NCBI GenBank assembly: GCA_934725855.1 | Contig: CAKVCL010000011.1 | Span: 35,429-99,428, forward strand | Length of the DNA stretch: 64,000 nt | From: an uncultured Cellulosilyticum sp. | GTDB taxonomy: Bacteria; Bacillota; Clostridia; Lachnospirales; Cellulosilyticaceae | Direction: 5' to 3' | Shown here: positions 26,303-35,273 of the stretch, piece by piece | How the letters are laid out: each line of letters begins with the position of its first letter | Numbering within the stretch: the first letter of the stretch is position 1 | Translations under genes and position numbers: made by a program | Notes under the pieces: generated by a model | The model's input: only the letters and a program-made list of their open reading frames with translations | What the model was told of the DNA's origin: nothing | Databases searched by the model: none

Positions 26303-26914
26303 ATGATTAAAAATATAATTTTTGATATTGGGGATGTATTAGTGCATTTTAGATGGAAACAAGTGATGATTGATTTAGGATTTAGTGAAACAGAAATAGC
26401 ACTTTTATATAAGGCACTTTTTGAAAGTCGCTGGTGGAATGAATGGGATAGAGGGGTTATTCCAGAAGAAGAAGTTATGAGGCATATGAAAGAAGAAGGC
26501 AAAGGGTTAGAAACACAAATGGAGAGGTTTTTTGAACATAAAGGAGAACTCGTTATTCAGTATCCTTATGTAGAAGCATGGATGCAATCCTTAAAACAGC
26601 AAGGTATGAAACTTTATTTATTATCTAACTATCCAATGAGTCTTTTTGAATTACATGCTAAAAATACCTTTACATTCTTACCTTATGTGGATGGAAAAAT
26701 CGTTTCAGGCTATGTAAAACATGTTAAGCCAGAGCCAGAGATTTATACGATTTTACTGAATACATATGGACTAAAGCCAGAGGAATGTGTTTTCCTAGAT
26801 GATCGAGCAGATAATGTGGAGGCAGCAAGAAAAATGGGGATACATAGTATTTTATTTGAAGGCTTTGAGGCGGCCAATCAGGCATTAGAAAGATTAATGG
26901 CTTCGAACAATTGA
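26303..26914 (+). CDS. HAD-IA family phosphatase
   Basis: 203 residues with all four HAD motifs: I FDIGDVL (nucleophile Asp8), II LLSNYP, III KPEPEIY (Lys) and IV FLDDRADNV. The helical cap between motifs I and II and the overall length match the YihX-like group that removes phosphate from small sugars or nucleotides. The substrate is unknown. It starts after GAGAGGAAAT and lies between the hisS-aspS terminator and feoA. Confidence 0.9.
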   Translation: MIKNIIFDIGDVLVHFRWKQVMIDLGFSETEIALLYKALFESRWWNEWDRGVIPEEEVMRHMKEEGKGLETQMERFFEHKGELVIQYPYVEAWMQSLKQQGMKLYLLSNYPMSLFELHAKNTFTFLPYVDGKIVSGYVKHVKPEPEIYTILLNTYGLKPEECVFLDDRADNVEAARKMGIHSILFEGFEAANQALERLMASNN

Positions 26915-27020
26915 CCCCAGCACTAAAATGTAGTACGCTTATTCGAGGATAAAATGTAATTAAGTATGTGTGTCATTATTTATAGAATACTGGCTCAAGT
27001 AAGGTAATGGAGGAAGAAAA

Positions 27021-27245
27021 ATGACATTAAGTGAAGGCGTACCGGGTAAAGTGTATAGTGTGTTGGATGTAAAGGAAGAAATAAGTATTGAAAGGCGGCT
27101 TTCTGCGCTAGGACTCATTAGTGGGACAAAGATAGCCTTACTCAATAAAAAGAAAAAAGGGGCAGTCATCTTCTCCGTAAGAGGGACAAGGTTTGCTATT
27201 GGTAAGGTTATAGCTGATGGAATCTATGTAGAGGAGGTCAACTAA
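27021..27245 (+). CDS. feoA: Ferrous iron transport protein FeoA
   Basis: 74 residues, a small SH3-like domain (LSEGVPGKVYSV and ERRLSALGLISGTKI), the normal FeoA length. It supports FeoB from the cytoplasm. The start follows ATGGAGGAAG. The stop codon abuts the feoB start, so the two are translationally linked. No clear Fur box was found in the 106 bp upstream. Confidence 0.95.
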   Translation: MTLSEGVPGKVYSVLDVKEEISIERRLSALGLISGTKIALLNKKKKGAVIFSVRGTRFAIGKVIADGIYVEEVN

Positions 27246-29288
27246 ATGAAGGAAGAATTAAATATTGGATTTATTGGTAATCCAAACTGTGGAAAGACAA
27301 CGCTTTTTAATGCCTATACTGGTGCAAGGCTGAAAGTAGCCAACTGGCCAGGGGTTACGGTTGAGAAAAAAGAGGGTGCTATGAAATATCATGAGCACTT
27401 GTTTAAATTAGTGGACTTACCAGGAATCTATAGCTTAACTTCATATACGATGGAGGAGAAAGTATCTAGAAATTACATATTAAGTGATGATGTGGATGTG
27501 ATTATCGATGTTGTGGATGCTTCTGCACTTGAGAGAAATTTATATTTAACCTTGCAGCTCATTGAACTAGGTAAACCCGTTGTACTGGCACTTAATATGA
27601 TGGATATTGTTGAAGAACGTGGCATGGAAATAGATATGCACCGTTTACCTGAGATGTTAGGCATACCAGCTATAGGGGTTTCAGCACGTAAAAAGACAGG
27701 TCTTGAAATCTTAATGCATGCCGCTTCACATCATAAAGGACATTCAAAGCCAGATCAGCTCATTCATCAGCATAAGCATGATGAAAGTGCCCATCAGCAT
27801 AATCATCATGATGAATATGCCATGGTATATAGTGATGAAATAGAAGATAAGATTGATTTAATTGAAGCGGTTTTAATTGAAAAATATCCAGAGATTAAAA
27901 ACTATAGATGGCATGCTATTAAGCTTCTTGAAATGGACCCTGAAATAATGGAGAAGTATCCTATCGACAGACCAGATATTATGGACAGAAGTTATGAAAA
28001 GGATATTATTAATCAAAAATATGATTTTATTGAAGAAATCATTGAAGAAGTTGTGGTCAATAAAAGTAAAAAGGTGGCTGCAACAGATAAAATAGATAGT
28101 TTTTTAACCAGTCAATTTTTAGGCCTTCCTATTTTCTTAGCCATTATGGCATTAGTATTCTTCTTAACATTCACAGTGGGAGACTTTTTGAAGGGTTACT
28201 TAGAAATTTTGTTAGAATGGATTTCAAGAGGCACTGCGCAAGGTTTAACACTTGCGAGTGCCCATCCAATGATGATTTCACTTGTAGTAGATGGCATTAT
28301 TGCAGGGGTAGGAGGCATATTAACCTTCTTACCGAATATCTTTATCTTATTTTTAGCACTTGCTTTCCTTGAAGACAGTGGCTATATGTCTAGAGTAGCT
28401 TATGTAATGGATGGCATTATGGGAAAAATAGGACTTTCAGGTAGAGCGTTTATCCCTATGCTGCTTGGTTTTGGATGTACCGTACCAGCTATTATGGCAT
28501 CTAGAGCATTAGAAAATAGAAGAGACCGATTTAAAACGATTTTAATTACACCATTTATGTCTTGTAGTGCAAGGCTGCCGATTTATGTTCTATTCTCAGA
28601 AATGTTCTTTAAGGAAAAGGCTATGCTAGTGGCTTATTCGATGTATGTCATTGGAATAGTTGTAGCTATTTTAGTGGCATTAGTGATTAGTAAAATGGAT
28701 AAAAAGCAGGCAGAAAATAATTTACTCATTGAATTACCTGAGTATAAAGCCCCTAATGCAAGAAGTATTGCCATTTATGTTTGGGAAAAAGTTAAAGATT
28801 ACTTAACGAAAGCAGGAACGACTATTTTTGTTGCTTCAGTTATTATGTGGCTTATTTCAAACTTTGGAACAAGTGGATTTGTAGAAGATATGAGTGAGAG
28901 TTTTGCAGCTCAGCTTGGGAAAATATTGGTTCCAGTCTTTAAACCAATAGGGCTTGGATATTGGCAGATTGTAGTAGCCCTTATTTCTGGAATTGCTGCT
29001 AAAGAAATTGTAGTAGCAAGTAGTGGTGTACTATTTGGCATAGGGAATATTAATTCAGAGCAAGGAATGAGTCAAATGGTAGCTACATTAAGTGCCGTTG
29101 GTTTTGGAGCAGCTAATGCATATGCCTTAATGGTATTTTGTTTACTCTATGTGCCTTGTGCGGCAAGTATTGCCACTATTAAGAAGGAAACAGAAAGCCG
29201 AAAATATACTTTAGGAGCAGCATGTTTTCAAATTTTAGTGGCTTGGGTTATGGCGTTTATCGTTTATCATATAGGAAAAATGCTATAA
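27246..29288 (+). CDS. feoB: Ferrous iron transporter FeoB
   Basis: 680 residues. The N-terminal G domain has G1 GNPNCGKTT, G3 DLPG and a G4-like NMMD motif. A histidine-rich insertion (residues about 162-190, with 12 His) follows the G domain, then the helical S domain. From about residue 285 come the membrane domain and Gate motifs, including GFGCTVPAIMASRA and the Cys-bearing TPFMSCSARLPIY. It imports Fe2+ across the inner membrane. Together with feoA it forms the anaerobic iron route, beside a siderophore system. Confidence 0.97.
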   Translation: MKEELNIGFIGNPNCGKTTLFNAYTGARLKVANWPGVTVEKKEGAMKYHEHLFKLVDLPGIYSLTSYTMEEKVSRNYILSDDVDVIIDVVDASALERNLYLTLQLIELGKPVVLALNMMDIVEERGMEIDMHRLPEMLGIPAIGVSARKKTGLEILMHAASHHKGHSKPDQLIHQHKHDESAHQHNHHDEYAMVYSDEIEDKIDLIEAVLIEKYPEIKNYRWHAIKLLEMDPEIMEKYPIDRPDIMDRSYEKDIINQKYDFIEEIIEEVVVNKSKKVAATDKIDSFLTSQFLGLPIFLAIMALVFFLTFTVGDFLKGYLEILLEWISRGTAQGLTLASAHPMMISLVVDGIIAGVGGILTFLPNIFILFLALAFLEDSGYMSRVAYVMDGIMGKIGLSGRAFIPMLLGFGCTVPAIMASRALENRRDRFKTILITPFMSCSARLPIYVLFSEMFFKEKAMLVAYSMYVIGIVVAILVALVISKMDKKQAENNLLIELPEYKAPNARSIAIYVWEKVKDYLTKAGTTIFVASVIMWLISNFGTSGFVEDMSESFAAQLGKILVPVFKPIGLGYWQIVVALISGIAAKEIVVASSGVLFGIGNINSEQGMSQMVATLSAVGFGAANAYALMVFCLLYVPCAASIATIKKETESRKYTLGAACFQILVAWVMAFIVYHIGKML

Positions 29289-29337
29289 GCTAAAAGAGAG
29301 CGTAAATCACAAAAATAGCAGAAAGGATGAAAAGAAA

Positions 29338-30195
29338 ATGGAGCGCATTAAGGATATTCATTTACTTAGAGAAAAGATCGGGCGCATAGGAAAAGATTCT
29401 GTAGGACTTGTTCATACAAAAGGAAGACTCCATGAAGGGCATAGAAGGTTAATTGAAGCAGCCCGTAAAGAAAATGTGCTGGTTATTGTATCTAATATTC
29501 TATTACCAAGAGAATTTAATTCACTTGAGGCCTACACACTTTATCCTAAATGTACTGAAGATGACTTAGAATTAGCTTCACATGCAGGCGCAGACTTTTT
29601 CTTTTCACCCGATTTAGAGGCTTTTGAAGTGAGAGAACCACTTATGGGAATTTGTTTATCAAGTCCATTAAAAAGTGAGATGAATGGCTTAGGTAGACCT
29701 CATTATTATGATGAAAAGCTAACCACCTTAGTCAAAGTACTCAATATTATAAGGCCGAATCGACTATATATGAGTGATAGAGATTTGCAGCTCATTTACT
29801 TTACAAAAAACTTACTCATGGAGTTACAGTATCCCTGTGAGCTTAAAACATTACCAGCTATGAGAGACCAAGACAATCTATTTCTGAGTGGTAAGAAATG
29901 TGTGCTTAAAGAAGATGAAAAGAAGCAATTAAAGGAGCTAGGTAAAATCTTTACTAAAGCCCAGACAGCAGTCGGGCGTGGGATGCTCAGTACACGTAAA
30001 CTCAAATGGCATGTAGAAAATGAAATGACTAAATTATATTTGTGCAAGTTAGAATTTGTAGAGATTGTAGAACCCGAGCGGTTAAGAAAGATAGAAACCA
30101 TTACAGATGAGGCGATCTTAATACTCGGGATACGTGTAGGGAAAATAAGGGTTTGTGATTATACGTATTTAAATTTAAGACTTTCTTTACGATAA
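29338..30195 (+). CDS. Degenerate PanC-like protein
   Basis: 285 residues, collinear with pantothenate synthetase: an N-terminal ATP-grasp-like nucleotidyltransferase fold including LHEGH, the YPK-x3-DDL segment and a C-terminal RVGKIRV strand. Key residues are changed. PTMG becomes HTKG (Met to Lys28), NPxQF becomes LLPREF (Gln to Glu59), the PGHF region becomes RPHYY, FGxKDxQ becomes MSDRDLQ (Lys to Arg148), and SSRN becomes LSGK. Ordinary pantoate-beta-alanine ligation is therefore doubtful. No panB or panD is nearby. It lies 49 bp after feoB, and its 3' end overlaps the convergent AraC gene by 37 bp. The function may be a different ligation. Confidence 0.75.
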   Translation: MERIKDIHLLREKIGRIGKDSVGLVHTKGRLHEGHRRLIEAARKENVLVIVSNILLPREFNSLEAYTLYPKCTEDDLELASHAGADFFFSPDLEAFEVREPLMGICLSSPLKSEMNGLGRPHYYDEKLTTLVKVLNIIRPNRLYMSDRDLQLIYFTKNLLMELQYPCELKTLPAMRDQDNLFLSGKKCVLKEDEKKQLKELGKIFTKAQTAVGRGMLSTRKLKWHVENEMTKLYLCKLEFVEIVEPERLRKIETITDEAILILGIRVGKIRVCDYTYLNLRLSLR

Positions 30196-30983
30196 TCTAA
30201 AGGCGTCTTGCCTTCTAATTTTTTAAAAATAGTATTAAAGTAACTTGAACTACTAAAGCCTACGGCTAGTGCAATATCTGTCATGGATGCACTAGAGGTC
30301 TTTAGTAGTTTTTTGCTTTCTTCGATACGGATTTTATTGGTATAGTTACAAAAAGAATCTTTAGTAGACTTTTTAAAAATAGTGCAAAGATAGCTTTTAT
30401 TTAAACCTAAATGAGTGGCTAGGCCATCTAGTGTAATAGGATTCATATAGTGCATCTTAATATAATCCTTAGCACGAGCCACATGGTAATTATAATCCTC
30501 AAGTGCTGTATGAGTGATTTGGCTAAGTTGAGTTTTGCTAATGATATGCAGAAGCTCAATAAGATGAGGTATGCAATGGAGTGGTTTAAAAGCATAGTCT
30601 TCTTTTAAGGTTAGCGAATCGGTATAAGGGCCGATTAGAAAAAAGCCATTATAAATAGAAGTCTCTAAAGAAGAGGGTTCTATACCCTCTTTAGGGGGGT
30701 GCATCTTGCACAATGTAAAATGGATATGCTCACAAGGTGAAAAAGTAAATAAGTTAGAAGAAGCGCCTACAGAGAGATGTTCGAGCCAATTTTGAATGGG
30801 CTCATTAAAATTTAGCATGCCAGGAAGTAGGCCTGTATAGAGTAAGTCCTTATAATGCGCATCCAGTGCGCGAACGGGGATATGCGTACAAAGATAAAAG
30901 TTTTCCATAGTCTGTTTTAAATAGTGAGTATACACGATAGATGTCCTTTCTGAGTCGTTAACAAAATGATAATGGTTGTTCAT
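30159..30983 (-). CDS. AraC family transcriptional regulator
   Basis: 274 residues. An N-terminal sensing domain precedes two helix-turn-helix motifs in the last 100 residues (LDGLATHLGLNKSYLCTIFK and MTDIALAVGFSSSSYFNTIF). The N-terminus has the cupin-like arm of AraC sensors (EPSSLETSIYNGFFLIGPYT region). It is divergent from the siderophore transporter operon and should control it, like Btr of Bacillus for bacillibactin uptake. The first bases of its coding region carry one copy of the repeated Fur-like sequence, which may allow autoregulation. Confidence 0.9.
   Translation of the reverse strand: MNNHYHFVNDSERTSIVYTHYLKQTMENFYLCTHIPVRALDAHYKDLLYTGLLPGMLNFNEPIQNWLEHLSVGASSNLFTFSPCEHIHFTLCKMHPPKEGIEPSSLETSIYNGFFLIGPYTDSLTLKEDYAFKPLHCIPHLIELLHIISKTQLSQITHTALEDYNYHVARAKDYIKMHYMNPITLDGLATHLGLNKSYLCTIFKKSTKDSFCNYTNKIRIEESKKLLKTSSASMTDIALAVGFSSSSYFNTIFKKLEGKTPLDYRKESLKFKYV
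30958..30980. repeat. Repeated operator-like element, copy A
   Basis: TTAACAAAATGATAATGGTT plus three bases matches copy B (31064-31086) at 22 of 23 positions. It overlaps the start of the AraC gene, including a TGATAAT half of a Fur-like palindrome. Confidence 0.65.
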
Positions 30984-31051
30984 TTAAAGATATTTATATA
31001 AATATATTGCAATTAATCTAAAAATCGTTAAAGACGATAAAAATTTGTTTA

Positions 31052-31060
31052 TGCTACAAT
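31052..31060 (+). promoter_or_regulatory. Extended -10 promoter of the siderophore operon
   Basis: TGC (31052-31054) followed by TACAAT (31055-31060), an extended -10. The -35 region is weak. Confidence 0.5.
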
Positions 31061-31063
31061 AAA

Positions 31064-31087
31064 TTAACAAAATGATAATGGTTATTA
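31064..31087. promoter_or_regulatory. Fur-box-like operator, repeat copy B
   Basis: Within this copy, TGATAATGGTTATTA (31073-31087) agrees with the 7-1-7 Fur site TGATAATnATTATCA at 12 of 14 informative bases. It lies just downstream of the -10 box, where a repressor would block the start. The surrounding 23 bases repeat copy A. Confidence 0.65.
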
Positions 31088-31187
31088 ATAAAACTAACTT
31101 ATTATAGCATTGATGGAATAAAGCTGTCAAAAGATGATAAGGGACTTAAAACGGTCTATAGCGCGTTTAATGAAGAGGAAAAGATAG

Positions 31188-32153
31188 ATGAAAAAGTTAA
31201 TGAAAAAACGCTATTTGCTCTTATTACTGGTGATACTTTCCATAGCCTCACTATTTATTGGTGTCAGTTCACTGAGTATAAAAGATGTATTAGCATTTAA
31301 TGAAGAAAAAATAAATTTACTGATGATTAGCCGAGTGCCAAGATTGATGAGTATTTTGGTGGCAGGGGTAGGACTGAGTGTGAGTGGACTCATTATGCAA
31401 CAGATTAGTCGTAACAAATTTGTATCTCCAACCACAGCAGCAACAGCTGATTTTGCAAAATTAGGGGTACTTTTTACGATGATGTATGGTGGGAGAATGA
31501 GCCAAATGGCTCAGATGACAACTGCTTTTGTATTTGCGATGGCAGGCACATTGTTATTTATGAGCATCATGAAGCATATCAAAATCAAAAATATTATCTT
31601 TGTACCATTAGTAGGGTTAATGCTAGGCAAAGTCGTTGGCTCTATTACGAGTTATTTTGCTTATAAATATGACCTGGTACAAAATTTAACGTCATGGATG
31701 GAGGGCAACCTATCTGTGATTATGGCAGGTAACTATGAGATGCTATATCTGAGCATTCCAGTCGTTGTCATTGGCTTTCTATATGCCAATCAATTAACGA
31801 TTGCAGGAATGGGAGAAGATTTTGCAAAAAATCTAGGCCTTAATTATCAAGTGATTGTTAACCTTGGGCTTGGCATCGTTTCTTTGATTACAGCTGTGAC
31901 ATTGGTCACAGTGGGAAACATTCCATTTTTAGGACTGATTATTCCTAATATAGTCAGCTTATATGCTGGGGATAATCTTAGGCATTCGCTTTATCATACC
32001 GCCCTTATTGGCCCTATTTTCCTATTAATCTGTGATATTTTAGGCCGAATCGTGATTTATCCATTTGAAGTATCTATAGGCATGATGGTGGGTGTTATTG
32101 GTGGTGCGATTTTTTTAACGATGCTTGTAAGGAGGGCAAATACTTATGCTTAA
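31188..32153 (+). CDS. Siderophore ABC transporter permease 1 (YclN-like)
   Basis: 321 residues of the FecCD/BtuC family, about nine or ten membrane helices. The motif region SRVPRLMSILVAGVGLSVSGLIMQ is diagnostic. It pairs with the next gene as a two-permease importer, the order of B. subtilis yclNOPQ and of ceuBCDE/fatDCAB, which handle catecholate-type ferric siderophores. The start follows GAGGAAAAG. It begins the operon controlled by the Fur-like site. Confidence 0.93.
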   Translation: MKKLMKKRYLLLLLVILSIASLFIGVSSLSIKDVLAFNEEKINLLMISRVPRLMSILVAGVGLSVSGLIMQQISRNKFVSPTTAATADFAKLGVLFTMMYGGRMSQMAQMTTAFVFAMAGTLLFMSIMKHIKIKNIIFVPLVGLMLGKVVGSITSYFAYKYDLVQNLTSWMEGNLSVIMAGNYEMLYLSIPVVVIGFLYANQLTIAGMGEDFAKNLGLNYQVIVNLGLGIVSLITAVTLVTVGNIPFLGLIIPNIVSLYAGDNLRHSLYHTALIGPIFLLICDILGRIVIYPFEVSIGMMVGVIGGAIFLTMLVRRANTYA

Positions 32154-33111
32154 GATGGAAAAGAGCGATAAAAGAAAAATGCTTGTTATGCTCATTTTAG
32201 CAATAGCTTGCATTGTTTTTTACTTATGCATAGGGCTTAAACCTGAAAACTATCAGTATGCCTTATCTAGAAGAATTCCTAAAGTCTTCGCCATTGTGAT
32301 GGTAGGGGGAGTTGTTGGATACTCTTCTTTGATTTTCCAAACAGTTACTAATAATTATATTTTAACACCAAGCGTATTAGGGTTAGATTCCTTATATATG
32401 CTGCTTAATACCTTACTGGTATTTTTCTTAGGGTCTACTAGTCGATGGGTAGTGAATGATAATATTCATTTCTTAATGACATTGATGGTGATGCTAGGAA
32501 GCAGCGTGGTGTTTTACAAAGTAGTTTTTAAAAATAGAACACAAAATATTTTCTTTATACTGCTTGTAGGGATTGTAGTAGGCACATTATTTCAAAGTAT
32601 GACGGGATTTTTCCAAGTACTGATTGACCCTACAGAGTTTTTAACCGTGCAAGATAAATCTCAAGCGAGCTTTAATCATATTAATACCCAAGTTTTAACC
32701 ATTGGAACCATTATAACGGGCGTAACTTTGCTTTACAGCATACGCTTTTTCAAAGTATTGGATGTGATGGGGTTAGGCAGAGAACAAGCCATTAACCTAG
32801 GGGTTGAATATGACCAAGTGATGAAAAAAATCTTAGTGGTAGTGGTCATTTTAACTTCTGTAGCAACCGCTTTAGTAGGCCCCATTACTTTCTTAGGTTT
32901 ATTAGTTGTTAACATCGGACGTTATTTTATAAAGTCTTATAAGCATAAGCATTTAGCTTTAGCGATTTGGCTGATTAGTATTGTGAGTTTATTAGGCGCA
33001 CAGTTACTTGTTGAAAGAGTTTTAAAGTTTGGTGTCAGCTCCTCTATTTTAATTAATTTTGTGGGCGGAGTTTATTTTATTTACTTGTTAATGAAAGGAC
33101 GAATGAGATAG
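32146..33111 (+). CDS. Siderophore ABC transporter permease 2 (YclO-like)
   Basis: 321 residues, a second FecCD permease (RRIPKVFAIVMVGGVVGYSS and LVGPITFLGLLVVNIGRYF). Its ATG overlaps the end of the first permease by 8 bp with an AGGAGG inside the upstream gene, so translation is coupled. The two permeases form the heterodimeric channel. The stop abuts the ATPase start. Confidence 0.93.
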   Translation: MLKMEKSDKRKMLVMLILAIACIVFYLCIGLKPENYQYALSRRIPKVFAIVMVGGVVGYSSLIFQTVTNNYILTPSVLGLDSLYMLLNTLLVFFLGSTSRWVVNDNIHFLMTLMVMLGSSVVFYKVVFKNRTQNIFFILLVGIVVGTLFQSMTGFFQVLIDPTEFLTVQDKSQASFNHINTQVLTIGTIITGVTLLYSIRFFKVLDVMGLGREQAINLGVEYDQVMKKILVVVVILTSVATALVGPITFLGLLVVNIGRYFIKSYKHKHLALAIWLISIVSLLGAQLLVERVLKFGVSSSILINFVGGVYFIYLLMKGRMR

Positions 33112-33867
33112 ATGATTGAAGTAAGTAACATCACAAAACAATATGGAACTAAAAAAGTAGTTGACGATGTTTCTATGGAAATTCCTAAAGGAAAAGTCAC
33201 TAGTTTTATTGGTCCTAATGGTGCAGGAAAGAGTACAGTTCTTTCAATGGTGAGTCGATTGATGAAAGCGGATAAGGGTGAAGTTTATGTGGAGGAAAAA
33301 GAAGTCCATAGCTGGGAGCAAAAAGCGTTAGCCAAAAAGCTTGCCATCTTAAGACAATCCAACCATATTAATATGCGATTAACCATTAGAGAATTAGTAA
33401 GCTTTGGTCGTTTTCCACATTCAAATGGCAAACTGACTGCAGAAGATGAAAAACAAATTGATGAGGCAATTGGCTATATGCAGCTTAAAGAGCTAGAAAA
33501 TCGTTATCTAGATGAATTAAGTGGTGGACAAAGGCAAAGGGCTTATATCGCCATGGTCATTGCACAAAATAGTGAGTATATTTTATTAGACGAACCGCTT
33601 AATAACCTAGATATGAAGCATGCTTCTGAAATTATGAAAACTTTAAAGAAGCTGGCTAGGGATTTAAATAAAACCGTTATTATTGTGATTCACGATATTA
33701 ACTTTGCTTCATGCTATTCAGATTATATTGTTGCCTTAAAAGATGGGAAGGTAGCGCGTCATGGTAGTGTTGATGAGATGATTCAAGAAGAAGTACTTGA
33801 AGAAATTTATGAAATGCCCTTTCATGTCCAAGAAATTAAAGGACAAAGAATCTGCGTTTATTTCTAA
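33112..33867 (+). CDS. Siderophore ABC transporter ATPase (YclP-like)
   Basis: 251 residues. Walker A GPNGAGKST, signature LSGGQRQRAYIAM and Walker B YILLDEPLNNLD are intact, with the H-loop VIHDIN. It powers the two permeases. The stop of permease 2 is directly before its start codon. Confidence 0.95.
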   Translation: MIEVSNITKQYGTKKVVDDVSMEIPKGKVTSFIGPNGAGKSTVLSMVSRLMKADKGEVYVEEKEVHSWEQKALAKKLAILRQSNHINMRLTIRELVSFGRFPHSNGKLTAEDEKQIDEAIGYMQLKELENRYLDELSGGQRQRAYIAMVIAQNSEYILLDEPLNNLDMKHASEIMKTLKKLARDLNKTVIIVIHDINFASCYSDYIVALKDGKVARHGSVDEMIQEEVLEEIYEMPFHVQEIKGQRICVYF

Positions 33868-33937
33868 AAATACCAATGGGTAGAAAAAGATAACCGATTA
33901 TTTACTTGAAATTTTTACTAGAGAAAGAGGAAAGAAG

Positions 33938-34921
33938 ATGAATAAGAAATTTATAGGAACACTTTTATTAGCTATGATGATGACTGTAACAGGGTGTGGA
34001 AATGGAAAAGTTGAAAGTGCCAATACGACTGTATCAGCTGATGAAAATGCACAGACAAGTGAAAAAGAAGAAAGCCAAAGCGTGGTTGTTGAACATAGCC
34101 TAGGAACAACAGAAGTTCCTAAAAATCCAAAGAATGTCGTTGTATTAGACTTTGGCGCATTAGATGCCATGGATGCACTTGGATTAGATGTAGTAGGTTT
34201 ACCACTTAGTGGAACAGTTCCAGAGTATTTAACTAAGTATAAAGATGAAAGTGTTTATACCAATGTAGGGTCATTAAAAGAAATAGATTTAGAAGCCATT
34301 CATGCACTTAAACCAGATATGATTATTTCAGGACCAAGATTATCAGATTATTATGAAGAGCTCAGTGAGATTGCACCAACTGTATTGTTATCAGTAGATA
34401 ACTCAGATTATATGAATACCTTTACAAAATCTATGAACTACATTGGTGAGATTTTTGATAAACAAGAAGAAGTGAGTGAAAAACTTGCAGCATTTGAAAC
34501 ACAAATGAAAGACATTAAAGAAAAAGCAGAAAACAAAAATGCCAATGCACTGATTGCCCTTGCTAATGGAGATAGCTTTAGTGTTTATGGAAAAGGTTCA
34601 CGTTTTGGAATCATTCATAATGAATTTGGAATTGCCCCATCAGATGAAACGATAGAAGTATCGACTCATGGTCAAAATGCTTCTTTTGAATATATTGTAG
34701 AGCAAAATCCAGATTATTTATTTGTAGTTGACCGCTCAGCTGTAACTGGTGGTGAAGGCTCAGCACCTGAATTATTTGATAATGCACTTATGAAAAGTAC
34801 AGATGCCTATAAAAACAATCGCATTGTGTATCTAAATCCAACAGTATGGTATGCAGCAGGTGGTGGTTTCACTTCAACTCAAATGATGTTAGATGAAATT
34901 AATACGGCTTTAGAAATATAA
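33938..34921 (+). CDS. Siderophore-binding lipoprotein (YclQ-like)
   Basis: 327 residues. A short signal sequence ends in lipobox VTGCG at about residue 22, so the Cys is lipidated and anchors the protein outside. The FatB/YclQ fold follows, with LGTTEVPKNPKNVVVLDFGALDAMDALG-type N-lobe features and a long helix before the C-lobe. It captures ferric siderophore for the transporter. A Thr/Glu-rich linker follows the lipobox. The operon probably ends here. No hairpin was seen right after the stop. Confidence 0.95.
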   Translation: MNKKFIGTLLLAMMMTVTGCGNGKVESANTTVSADENAQTSEKEESQSVVVEHSLGTTEVPKNPKNVVVLDFGALDAMDALGLDVVGLPLSGTVPEYLTKYKDESVYTNVGSLKEIDLEAIHALKPDMIISGPRLSDYYEELSEIAPTVLLSVDNSDYMNTFTKSMNYIGEIFDKQEEVSEKLAAFETQMKDIKEKAENKNANALIALANGDSFSVYGKGSRFGIIHNEFGIAPSDETIEVSTHGQNASFEYIVEQNPDYLFVVDRSAVTGGEGSAPELFDNALMKSTDAYKNNRIVYLNPTVWYAAGGGFTSTQMMLDEINTALEI

Positions 34922-34935
34922 ATAAAAAATAATCA

Positions 34936-34964
34936 TTGAAATTGTATTCAATATGAAATACAAT
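34936..34964 (+). promoter_or_regulatory. Promoter of tRNA-Leu(CAG)
   Basis: TTGAAA (34936-34941), 17-bp spacer, TACAAT (34959-34964), about 50 bp before the tRNA. Confidence 0.7.
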
Positions 34965-35012
34965 AGTAGAGGACATATTCCAAGAAAATACGCTGGAAGC
35001 AGTCTTCTACAC

Positions 35013-35096
35013 GCAGAGGTGGCGGAACGGCAGACGCGTTAGATTCAGGTTCTAATGTCCACTACGGACGTGGGGGTTCAAATCCCCTTCTCTGCA
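35013..35096 (+). tRNA. tRNA-Leu(CAG)
   Basis: Class II tRNA, acceptor GCAGAGG/TCTCTGC, anticodon loop TTCAGGT (CAG), long variable arm, discriminator A, no encoded CCA. Confidence 0.94.
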
Positions 35097-35133
35097 TTAA
35101 TCTCAATGTTTTTCAAATACTTACATAGGAAGA

Positions 35134-35175
35134 GCCCTCTAGAGGTGTAAAATGCACCTTTGGAGGGCATTTTCT
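35134..35175 (+). terminator. Terminator of tRNA-Leu(CAG)
   Basis: GCCCTC...AGGTG (35134-35147) pairs with CACCT...GAGGGC (35155-35168) around a short loop with an internal bulge. An ATTTTCTT tail follows. Confidence 0.75.
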
Positions 35176-35273
35176 TATGCAAAAAGCTATGAGTATGATT
35201 TTTTGCTACCTATTTTGAAACATTATATGTTAAGATAAACATATTCTAAAAAACAAGACAGAAAAGGTGACAT

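Noticed and set aside
26915..27020. Fur box before feoA
   Set aside because: Examined for TGATAAT-type palindromes. None better than chance was found.
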